From positions 273,560 through 337,559 of the forward strand of contig JAKVBF010000001.1 in the NCBI GenBank assembly GCA_022447555.1: 64,000 nt of DNA. The letters are read 5' to 3'. Source of the stretch: Mariniblastus sp. (GTDB lineage: Bacteria; Planctomycetota; Planctomycetia; Pirellulales; Pirellulaceae). Position 1 is the stretch's first letter. Each line of letters opens with the position of its first letter. Shown here piece after piece: positions 26,257 through 33,886 of this stretch. The notes beneath the pieces were generated by a model, which searched no databases, was not told the DNA's origin, and was given only the letters and a program-made list of their open reading frames with translations. The translations under genes and the position numbers were made by a program.

Positions 26257-26460
26257 TTATCGATAAAACGCAAAGGTCCCTTGTCGGCCTGAGGGTGATT
26301 CAGCACGCTCCATCAACAACGAGCCTCCCTCGATTTGCCGGCGTGCATCCGCCTGACACTCGTAAAAAGCGATGAGTCGAGGCAAAATACTGGAGACACT
26401 TTGCAGCCCACAGCGTGGTTTAGCACTGGTCAAGTCGGGAGTGTGAATGCGTTGGGTCAT
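26257..26460 (-). CDS. Small hypothetical protein
   Basis: 67 residues. A strong AAAGGA lies eight bases before the ATG, and the gene fits closely between the hemH stop and the molybdopterin oxidoreductase promoter region, converging with hemH. The sequence is soluble with two cysteines (KPRCGLQ, YECQADARRQIEGG) and no known motif. No other frame in this stretch looks better. Function unknown. Confidence 0.5.
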   Translation of the reverse strand: MTQRIHTPDLTSAKPRCGLQSVSSILPRLIAFYECQADARRQIEGGSLLMERAESPSGRQGTFAFYR

Positions 26461-26690
26461 CTTTGATTCCTTTAAGCTGGAGGATTTTTAATCGTCTGAC
26501 TTAATCATGATTGGCAGTGCCCTGGACACATCTGGTCCTCCCGTTCGAGATTTTTAAAAAACCGTTTCCCGCGCCCTCCGAATCGAAAATCAGATAGACT
26601 GATTAGGCTAGAAACGACGGGGATCGACGCCTCAAGTCAGGTGTGACCAAACGTGTCACGCTGGGGCAAGGTGAAAGGAAAAATGCTCCC

Positions 26691-28622
26691 ATGGCCATCA
26701 TCGAGAAGAAAACAGCCTGCAATCGCGATTGCCCGGATGGCTGCGGCATCATCGCCACAGTCGACCAGGGGCGAGTCGTGCATCTAGCGGGAGATCCCGA
26801 TCACCCGATCACCAAAGGATTTCTGTGTCATCGGACCAGTCAGTTTTTGAAACGACAGTACGCACCCGACCGCATCACCCAACCGATGGTACGCAGATAC
26901 AAGAACCAGGCAAACGATCACTGGGAGTCCGTCTCGATGGACACGGCGCTCGACTTAGTAGCCGATCGCATGAACCATTATCGAGACCAAGCAGGACCAG
27001 CATCCATTTTGAATTACCGCTGTGGTGGTTCGATGGGAATGATGAAATATGTTACCGACTATTTTTTCCAAGAATTTGGTCCGGTTACCGTCAAATCGGG
27101 CGACATTTGCGCAGGCGCTGGAGACTGGGCTCAGGAAGTTGATTTTGGAACGCAAGATAGCAACGATTTTTTCGATCTTCTCAACGCCAATACTATTTTT
27201 CTGTGGGGAAAAAACGTTTACGTCAGCCACGTCCATCTGCTCCCCCTCTTGAAAGAGGCCAAATCGCGTGGAACTAAGCTGGTCTTGATTGACCCTGTCA
27301 AACACAAAACTGCCGGTTTGTGCGACGCGTTCATTCAAATCCAACCCGGTGGCGACGGGCCACTGGCGTTGGGAATCGCTCGATGGCTATTGGAACGAGA
27401 AGGCTTGTCGCCAGATGGACCCAACTATTGCGACCACTGGGATGAGTACTGTGAGTTACTCCAAACGCACTCGGTCACTCAGTGGGCTAACTTAGCAGGG
27501 GTCGAGCTGGTTGATCTCGAGCGATTAGCAGCGCTTTATGCGGCTGGACCAACGACCATTTTAGCAGGCTGGGGAATGCAGCGCCGCCGTAACGGAGCAG
27601 CTTCGATTCGAGCCATTGACGCGCTCAGTGCAGCCAGCGGAAACATTGGGATACCGGGCGGAAGCGTCTCTTTTTACTTCCCTCGCAAGAGTGCCTACGA
27701 CCTCGATTTTTTGGAACAGAGCTCGCCACCGCGGAGTATCCCAGAGCCCTTGCTGGGTAGCGGAATCGAAGATGCCAGCGATCCTCCTATCGAGATGGTT
27801 TTTATCACCGCAGCCAATCCGGTCACGAACATACCCGATTCCAAAACGGTGCAGCGGGCGCTGAACGAACGATTCACGGTCGTCGTCGACATGTTCATGA
27901 CCGATACCGCACAATGTGCTGATGTATTTTTACCGGCGGCAAGCATGCTCGAAGACGACGACCTGCTGGGCGCTTACGGGCATCACTACCTGAATACGAT
28001 GCAACCGGTAATCGACCCGCCCGGTGACGCATTGACGGACTATGAAATCCTACGACGCTTGGCACCCAAAGTAGGCCTTGGGGCGCCGTTCACCGACGAG
28101 GTCTCCACGTGGAAACGCAGAATTGCAAAACCGTTAGAGGAGGCGGGAATTTCTTGGGACACCTTGCAGGTCGGCCGTAGCCGAAATCCATTCGCGGGAA
28201 CCGTTTTGTTTGAAGGCCGTAAATTTCCCACGGCGTCAGGACGGGTCAATCTGATCACCGAATATCAACACCCCAGTGACAGGGTCGATTCAGCGTTTCC
28301 ACTCCGATTGATGGCAATTTCCACCTCTCAAGCTCAGGCCTCTCAATGGCCATCCGCGAAACAGGAAGGTCCCGCCACGCTTACCATTCACCCATCCATG
28401 GCAGGTCCCTATTCAGACGACGCGATCGTCCATATTGAATCGAGCATGGGACGACTGCAGGTTCGTTTACGCCTAGACTCTAACCAACGTAGAGACATCG
28501 CCTTAATGGACAAAGGTGGCTGGGTCTCTAAAGGTCGTTGTGCGAATGTCATCACACCGGCGGAATTGACCGATAACGGTCAGTGCGCTGTTTACTACGA
28601 CACTCCCGTGAGAATTTTGTAG
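26691..28622 (+). CDS. Molybdopterin-dependent oxidoreductase with an Fe-S domain
   Basis: 643 residues of the DMSO reductase superfamily. The N-terminal 4Fe-4S site is CNRDCPDGCG with a fourth cysteine in GFLCHR. The likely molybdenum ligand is the cysteine in SGDICAGAGDWA, as in formate dehydrogenase and nitrate reductase-like members. NTIFLWGKN and GGSVSFYFPR follow, then the C-terminal MopB dinucleotide-binding domain with ADVFLPAASMLEDDD and ASGRVNLI. No Tat signal is present, so it is cytoplasmic. No beta or gamma subunit gene is adjacent. The substrate is unknown. A GTG 16 codons upstream is possible but less likely than this ATG. Confidence 0.85.
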   Translation: MAIIEKKTACNRDCPDGCGIIATVDQGRVVHLAGDPDHPITKGFLCHRTSQFLKRQYAPDRITQPMVRRYKNQANDHWESVSMDTALDLVADRMNHYRDQAGPASILNYRCGGSMGMMKYVTDYFFQEFGPVTVKSGDICAGAGDWAQEVDFGTQDSNDFFDLLNANTIFLWGKNVYVSHVHLLPLLKEAKSRGTKLVLIDPVKHKTAGLCDAFIQIQPGGDGPLALGIARWLLEREGLSPDGPNYCDHWDEYCELLQTHSVTQWANLAGVELVDLERLAALYAAGPTTILAGWGMQRRRNGAASIRAIDALSAASGNIGIPGGSVSFYFPRKSAYDLDFLEQSSPPRSIPEPLLGSGIEDASDPPIEMVFITAANPVTNIPDSKTVQRALNERFTVVVDMFMTDTAQCADVFLPAASMLEDDDLLGAYGHHYLNTMQPVIDPPGDALTDYEILRRLAPKVGLGAPFTDEVSTWKRRIAKPLEEAGISWDTLQVGRSRNPFAGTVLFEGRKFPTASGRVNLITEYQHPSDRVDSAFPLRLMAISTSQAQASQWPSAKQEGPATLTIHPSMAGPYSDDAIVHIESSMGRLQVRLRLDSNQRRDIALMDKGGWVSKGRCANVITPAELTDNGQCAVYYDTPVRIL

Positions 28623-28647
28623 TCGTCATCTCACCTCATATCGCAGG

Positions 28648-29988
28648 TTACAGATTTTCAACGGTAAAATCTTTACGGTACTGAGATTGCAACAACTGAT
28701 TCGCAGCGGCCAAATTGGTCACGCTCATGTTTTCTGCGTCCCATTGCAATGTTTCCCCTGGAAATCGGTTGGCGACCACACCCAATAACAAGGCTTCGGT
28801 AAGCGGCCCCGAATAGCTAAAGTCCGCTGATGTCTCACCGTTGCCATGACAGGCATCAACCCATTGATGGTAGTGATTCAAGTCACCCACTTCCGGACGA
28901 ACTTGGTCTTTGAATTTATCCTCTGGAAACAGCAGGGCCTCTCCAACATGAGGTAGAACCATCACCCCATACTGGCCAACGAACAGCGAGCCCTGGCCCG
29001 GCAATTTATAAGATTCGGGCAGCTCGAATTCCTTTGGCAATGCCAGGTCGGCTATGCCGGGAGGAGCGTTAGCACCATCGTACCATTTCCAGTTCATTTG
29101 TGCTGTCGTGAAAGGGGTCCCTGGAAATTCGTATTCAACGAGGTTCTTAGCCGGATGCCCAATACCCGTCGGCACGCGACATTGAGTACGGACCCATTTA
29201 GGCGCGGTTAACTGCAATGCGGCATACGGCGTGTCAAAAATATGCACACCCATATCACCTAGTGTTCCCGTTCCGAAATCAACCAGCCTCCGCCAGTTTC
29301 CCGGATGATAAACCTGCGGCACATAGGGGCGCATGCCTGCCGTTCCGATCCATAGATTCCAATCCAACTCAGACGGAGGCACATGCTGTCCCTCGAACGA
29401 TCCACCGTCATAGCCCCAGTTCTTGTTGGACCATGCATGCACATGACTCACGCGGCCAATCATTCCAGACTGGATCATCTGCACTGCCCGTCGATAAGGG
29501 GCTGCCGAGTGGACCTGAATGCCCATCTGAGTCACCAATTTTTTTTGCTGGGCAACCTGATTTAATCGACGCGCCTCAACCACTTCGTGGGTCAGAGGTT
29601 TTTGACAATAAACGGGCTTTCCCAGATTCATGGCCGACATCGCAGCTGGAGCATGGGTGTGATCAGGAGTGGAAACCACAACCGCATCCACCGAGTCCCC
29701 CAGTTCGGTCAACATTTGGCGATAATCTGAGAACGTTCGCGCCTGCTTTTGTTTCCCGTGTGCCCGCGCTAACCGGGAGGCATCCACATCACACAAACCG
29801 GCCACCTCAACCTGGGGATGAGATGCGATGGATCCTAAGTCGGCGTTCCCCATCCCGCCGACACCGATATGCGCCGTACGGAGCTTTTCGACCGACCATC
29901 TACCTCGAACCGATCCGCCAAGTGAGGTCGTTGTGGCAATCAAGCCCGCGGTTCTAATAAATTGCCTACGTTGTAATTTCCAAGTCAT
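28648..29988 (-). CDS. Gfo/Idh/MocA family oxidoreductase, Tat-exported
   Basis: 446 residues. The N-terminus RRQFIRTAGLIA is a twin-arginine signal, so the folded protein is sent to the periplasm. The NAD(P)-binding Rossmann part shows HIGVGGMGNADLG, GLCDVDASRLARAHGK, VVVSTPDHTHAPAA and the EKP-like motif GKPVYCQKPLTHE. The C-terminal alpha/beta domain carries the usual HIFDTPYAALQL and DFSYSGPLTEALLLG segments. This subfamily is strongly expanded in planctomycetes and is probably used on sugars or glycosides; the substrate is unknown. The gene ends convergently with the molybdopterin enzyme. Confidence 0.9.
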   Translation of the reverse strand: MTWKLQRRQFIRTAGLIATTTSLGGSVRGRWSVEKLRTAHIGVGGMGNADLGSIASHPQVEVAGLCDVDASRLARAHGKQKQARTFSDYRQMLTELGDSVDAVVVSTPDHTHAPAAMSAMNLGKPVYCQKPLTHEVVEARRLNQVAQQKKLVTQMGIQVHSAAPYRRAVQMIQSGMIGRVSHVHAWSNKNWGYDGGSFEGQHVPPSELDWNLWIGTAGMRPYVPQVYHPGNWRRLVDFGTGTLGDMGVHIFDTPYAALQLTAPKWVRTQCRVPTGIGHPAKNLVEYEFPGTPFTTAQMNWKWYDGANAPPGIADLALPKEFELPESYKLPGQGSLFVGQYGVMVLPHVGEALLFPEDKFKDQVRPEVGDLNHYHQWVDACHGNGETSADFSYSGPLTEALLLGVVANRFPGETLQWDAENMSVTNLAAANQLLQSQYRKDFTVENL

Positions 29989-30138
29989 CTTGCCAGTCCT
30001 AGTCCAAATTTAAAAAAGAACATACCGCGGTTCACCCAGATTGTTACGAATCCTGGCTCTCCTGAGAATCACGCTGGATTTGAAACCGAATGAATCCTAA
30101 AATTTAGCGTTCCGTCAACCATCCAGCGGCCAAGGTGA

Positions 30139-31137
30139 ATGACCCAACCAAACAACCCACTTTCAGATCCCGAGCCGACCATTACCACCATCAGATCGGA
30201 CGCATCCGAACTGCCTCAGCGTACGGTGCCCGCTTGGTTGTTGTCGTTCCTGCTGCACACTCTCGTGTTGGTTTTCCTGATCTTGATTTTAAGCCGTTTT
30301 AGCGGTGGTGCCAGTAAAATCGAGAACCGAGCAGGAGGGATCGTCTTAGTCAACGCCGTTGCCACGACAACCGAATATCTCTCCGAGGGAGATGTTTCAG
30401 AGCCGTCACCCGCAGCAACGCTGCAACAGAGCCCTCCCCCCATGCCATCCGAAAAATCCCCCCCCCATTTACCCGGACTGGAGTCGAGCAACTCCGAACT
30501 TACGGGCGTAGGTCAGGATTTTGCAGAGTCGCTTTCCGGGGCCGAATCCTTACTCGATGGGACCGGCAGCCAACGGCCCATTGGGGGCGCTGTCACCACT
30601 GAGGTATTTGGAGTGAAAGGGACGGGATCCCAGTTTGTCTATGTCTTCGACCGTTCGGCCAGCATGGATGGCTATGGAGGCCGGCCGTTACGGGCTGCTA
30701 AGCAGGCTCTGCTTGAGAGCCTTGAGTCACTGGAAAAAAACCACCAGTTTCAAATCGTTTTTTATAACGATCAAACCAAAATATTCCGGCCCGAGCCGGG
30801 GGCTGCAAGGCTGGCCTTCGCAACCGATACGATGAAACAAAAAGGTGTTGGATTCGTTCAGTCGATTCGCGGTGACCGGGGCACCAACCATATGAACGCT
30901 TTAAAGGAAGCTTTGTCCTTCAAACCCGACGTCGTGTTTCTGTTGACCGATGCCGAAGGTGGATTTTCAGCTTCCGACTTGAATCGTATAAGTCGTTGGA
31001 ATTCATCAGGCGCTGTCATCAACGCGATAGAGTTCGGAGTTGGCACCTCTTCGGCATTGGACAATTCACTCAGAATATTATCCCGAGAAAATGGCGGGCA
31101 ATATACCTACAAGAATATTTTATCGTTTCGCGACTAA
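30139..31137 (+). CDS. TonB-like N-terminal membrane helix fused to a VWA (MIDAS) domain
   Basis: 332 residues. A cytoplasmic N-terminus of about 30 residues is followed by one membrane helix, VPAWLLSFLLHTLVLVFLI. It carries S36-x3-H40, the same Ser/His spacing as TonB needs in its helix to couple to ExbB/ExbD. The periplasmic part has a short Pro-rich stretch (SPPPMPSEKSPP) and then a VWA domain with a full metal site: D171-x-S173-x-S175, T249 and D271. Its five neighbours downstream encode a periplasmic helical protein, ExbB, two ExbD and a TPR protein on the same strand. I infer a proton-driven transducer whose output is a metal-dependent adhesion domain instead of the TonB C-terminus. Confidence 0.85.
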   Translation: MTQPNNPLSDPEPTITTIRSDASELPQRTVPAWLLSFLLHTLVLVFLILILSRFSGGASKIENRAGGIVLVNAVATTTEYLSEGDVSEPSPAATLQQSPPPMPSEKSPPHLPGLESSNSELTGVGQDFAESLSGAESLLDGTGSQRPIGGAVTTEVFGVKGTGSQFVYVFDRSASMDGYGGRPLRAAKQALLESLESLEKNHQFQIVFYNDQTKIFRPEPGAARLAFATDTMKQKGVGFVQSIRGDRGTNHMNALKEALSFKPDVVFLLTDAEGGFSASDLNRISRWNSSGAVINAIEFGVGTSSALDNSLRILSRENGGQYTYKNILSFRD

Positions 31138-31189
31138 ACTCGAGACGCTCGGCACCGGATCAGACATCCAAACACCTTAGGAATTCAAA

Positions 31190-32203
31190 TTGAGTAAAAA
31201 GCTGTTTCATTTTTTGATAAGCGGGTTGGGCGGGATGCTCTTAGTGGCTATCGCAGGTGGCCAAGACATCCTGATCACACAAACTGCTGACGCAACCTCC
31301 CCCACCAAGCGGCGGGGGATCATCACCCAGTGGGTCGGCAAACAAATCACACTGGAATCATCAGGGCGCGCGAGACTGGTCGATTCCGATACGGTATTAG
31401 AACTACAAACCCAATGGCCCCAGTCCTACACACAAGCACTTGAACGGATCGGACAAAAAAAATTCGGCGAAGCGGTCCCTTTATTACAAGCTGCAATCAC
31501 TGAAGAATCACGCCCATGGGCACGACGAGCTATCAGCGGCAAACTGCTGGAATGCCTTTTAAGGACCGGCAATGAGGCCGCGGCAATTGGCGAATTCGTT
31601 ACCATCACCCGAGAGGATCCGGAAACTCGTTTTTTCAATCTAGCCCCCCTACCTTGGGTCAGCAGCGTTTTCATGGGCAATATCAGCAACCAAGCCGTTG
31701 GCTGGATGGAGTCCAACGATCCGGTCGAAAAATTGATGGGCGCCGCTTGGTCAATGTCCGGAAACAGCCGTCAAATCGCCGTCGCTGCACTGAAAGAACT
31801 ATCGGAAAATGGAAATGCTTGCGTGGCCGGATTGGCCAAATCCCAGTTATGGCGCACCCAAAGCATGACCGCTAACCCTGACACCATCCAGCGTTGGGAA
31901 AGACAACTCAATAGGATGCCATCCTCCGTTCGGGCGGGTGCTTATTTAATGCTGGCCGATGCCCAAGCGAGAAATCAACTGACTGACGCGGCAGCGATCA
32001 ATCTGATGCGAATTGCCGTGCTACACCCTGAGCAACATGGTCTGGCCGCGGCCGCCTTGTACCGATGTGCTGATTTGAGGCAGAATGCAGGCCGCCCGGA
32101 CCAGAGTCGTACACTCTGGGCTGAGGTCGTTCGCAATTATGAAAACACTATTTGGGCGAAACAAGCGTCCGCCAAGTTAAACCAATCCAAATCCAAAAAT
32201 TGA
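31190..32203 (+). CDS. Secreted helical-repeat (TPR-like) protein of the ExbBD operon
   Basis: 337 residues from a TTG with AGGAA six bases before it. The signal peptide is MSKKLFHFLISGLGGMLLVAIAGG. The first mature part (ITQTADATSPTKRRGIITQWVGKQITLES) looks like a small beta domain. From residue 85 on, pairs of helices read like degenerate TPRs (ALERIGQKKFGEAVPLLQAAI, LLRTGNEAAAIGEFVTI, LYRCADLRQNAGRPDQS). It should sit in the periplasm. It follows the VWA gene by 52 bases and precedes exbB by 11, so it is part of the same operon and probably a partner of the motor. Confidence 0.75.
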   Translation: MSKKLFHFLISGLGGMLLVAIAGGQDILITQTADATSPTKRRGIITQWVGKQITLESSGRARLVDSDTVLELQTQWPQSYTQALERIGQKKFGEAVPLLQAAITEESRPWARRAISGKLLECLLRTGNEAAAIGEFVTITREDPETRFFNLAPLPWVSSVFMGNISNQAVGWMESNDPVEKLMGAAWSMSGNSRQIAVAALKELSENGNACVAGLAKSQLWRTQSMTANPDTIQRWERQLNRMPSSVRAGAYLMLADAQARNQLTDAAAINLMRIAVLHPEQHGLAAAALYRCADLRQNAGRPDQSRTLWAEVVRNYENTIWAKQASAKLNQSKSKN

Positions 32204-32214
32204 ATGGCTATTCG

Positions 32215-33003
32215 ATGATACATTTCAGGATGAAAACGTGCCGGCTGAGTTGGGCTCAACGACTGCGGGTTCCTGCACTGGGAATTTTGTTCTCCACCCT
32301 GGCAACCAACTGCTCGCAGATCATGGGGCAGGAAGAGACTGCCAGCGCATCAGAAGCACCCAGCGGTTTGATGAGCATTATCTTTTCTGGTGGCGTGGTC
32401 GGCGCCATCATGATTTTTATACTCTTGGCGCTATCCATGACCGCGGCCTACTTGATTTTTGATCATCTCATGACAATCCGTCTTAAAGATTTGATGCCCG
32501 AAGGATTGGCCGATCAAGTTCGTGACGCCTTGATTGCCGGAGATCCGAACGCCGCTCGCCAAGCCTGCAATGCAAGACCTAGTTTTCTGGCATTCGTCCT
32601 GATGCACGGAATTGCTGAATTAGAATTCGGTTGGACCGCAGTCGAAAAATCACTTGAGGATGCCTTGGCAGAGCAATCCGCAAGATTGTTTCGTAAAATT
32701 GAGTACCTTTCAGTGATCGGCAACATCGCACCAATGGTTGGCCTCCTAGGGACTGTCACTGGAATGATCATCGCGTTCCAAGAGGTCGCATCGACTCAGG
32801 GGATGGCCAGTGCGCCTCAGTTAGCTCGGGGCATTTATCAGGCGTTGATCACCACCGTGGGCGGGCTGATTGTCGCGATCCCCTCCATTGGCGCATTTGC
32901 CATTTTTCGTAATCGAATCGATCAGTTTGTCGCCGAAGCTGCCTTCGCGGCGCAGAATGTATTCGCACCGCTGCGTCGCAAAGCAAAGAGAAAGGCCGAT
33001 TGA
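32215..33003 (+). CDS. MotA/TolQ/ExbB proton channel protein with an N-terminal signal sequence
   Basis: 262 residues. After a signal-like N-terminus (RLRVPALGILFSTLATNCSQ) and a short periplasmic stretch come three membrane helices. VVGAIMIFILLALSMTAAYLIF is the first. The pore helices are SVIGNIAPMVGLLGTVTGMIIAF and GGLIVAIPSIGAFAIF, carrying the threonine and proline residues typical of TolQ/ExbB. A cytoplasmic domain lies between helices one and two. With ExbD it forms the proton-driven inner-membrane motor. An ATG five codons later is also possible. It overlaps the first ExbD gene by one base (TGATG). Confidence 0.92.
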   Translation: MIHFRMKTCRLSWAQRLRVPALGILFSTLATNCSQIMGQEETASASEAPSGLMSIIFSGGVVGAIMIFILLALSMTAAYLIFDHLMTIRLKDLMPEGLADQVRDALIAGDPNAARQACNARPSFLAFVLMHGIAELEFGWTAVEKSLEDALAEQSARLFRKIEYLSVIGNIAPMVGLLGTVTGMIIAFQEVASTQGMASAPQLARGIYQALITTVGGLIVAIPSIGAFAIFRNRIDQFVAEAAFAAQNVFAPLRRKAKRKAD

Positions 33004-33428
33004 TGAAGGCCCCAAGGTACAAGCCCAGTAAAAAATACGGTTTTAATATGACGCCGATGATCGACGTCGTGTTTCTACTCATTATCTTTTTCTTGGTATC
33101 CAGCCATTTGGCGCGCCAAGAAAATCAAATCGAAATGCGATTACCGGTTGCCAAGTCGGCCGATGACGATGTCGAGCAAGATGCGCCTCGCGTCACCGTG
33201 AATGTCAAAGAGGACGGCACGACTTGGATCGCTGGCCGGCCGGTTACCCCGGAAGTTTTGACGCAACGTCTGACGATCGCACGCGATCAACAAGGTGAAG
33301 ATTTAGAAGTTCGAATTCGAGGTAGTCGCGTGGCACCCTACGCGTTTTTTGAGCCCATCATGCTGGCCTGTACCGAATCTGGGATTTGGAATGTGACGTT
33401 TGCCGTCTATCGGGAGGATGTTCAGTGA
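33003..33428 (+). CDS. ExbD/TolR biopolymer transport protein (first copy)
   Basis: 141 residues. A basic cytoplasmic N-terminus (MKAPRYKPSKKYG) leads to the single membrane helix MTPMIDVVFLLIIFFLVSS, which contains the conserved aspartate that takes the proton. The periplasmic domain ends DLEVRIRGSRVAPYAFFEPIMLACTESG, as in ExbD/TolR. The ATG shares a base with the exbB stop, and the next gene starts inside the end of this one, so the stoichiometry of the motor is probably set by translational coupling. Confidence 0.93.
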   Translation: MKAPRYKPSKKYGFNMTPMIDVVFLLIIFFLVSSHLARQENQIEMRLPVAKSADDDVEQDAPRVTVNVKEDGTTWIAGRPVTPEVLTQRLTIARDQQGEDLEVRIRGSRVAPYAFFEPIMLACTESGIWNVTFAVYREDVQ

Positions 33429-33886
33429 AACGCCCTAGCCAAATCGTAGACCGGAAAGGTGACACCAGTATGGATGCCGCCATGACACCTATGATTGACG
33501 TGGTTTTTCTACTCTTGGTATTCTTTGTATGGACTGCCAGTTTTCAAATCATCGAGCAGATTTTGCCAAGCCAGATGTCCGCTCAAATGGGTTCCGAACC
33601 AGCCGAAGCGAACGAGCCTCCTCCCGAAGCGGATTTTGAGAATGTCGTCATTCGTATTGACTGGAATAACGAACGGCCTGCTTGGCAACTCAACGACGTT
33701 CCAGTGGAATCGCTTGAACAATTGCGGGAGCAATTGTCCGTCATTTCTGCAGTTAAAATCGACGCGCCCGTCATCCTGCATCCCGAGCAGATTGTTCCAT
33801 TGGGCGATGTGATTGAGGTTTACGATATCTCAAAACTGGCCGGTTTCCAGAAAGTGTCTTTTGCTGTTACTCCCGGGAAACTGTGA
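33425..33886 (+). CDS. ExbD/TolR biopolymer transport protein (second copy)
   Basis: 153 residues from a GTG that overlaps the first ExbD stop (GTGA) and has GGGAGG seven bases upstream. The membrane helix MTPMIDVVFLLLVFFVWTASF keeps the essential aspartate. The periplasmic part differs from copy 1, with an acidic, Pro-rich segment (SEPAEANEPPPEADFENV). Two different ExbD proteins suggest a heterodimer inside the ExbB ring. The next gene overlaps by one base. Confidence 0.92.
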   Translation: MKRPSQIVDRKGDTSMDAAMTPMIDVVFLLLVFFVWTASFQIIEQILPSQMSAQMGSEPAEANEPPPEADFENVVIRIDWNNERPAWQLNDVPVESLEQLREQLSVISAVKIDAPVILHPEQIVPLGDVIEVYDISKLAGFQKVSFAVTPGKL

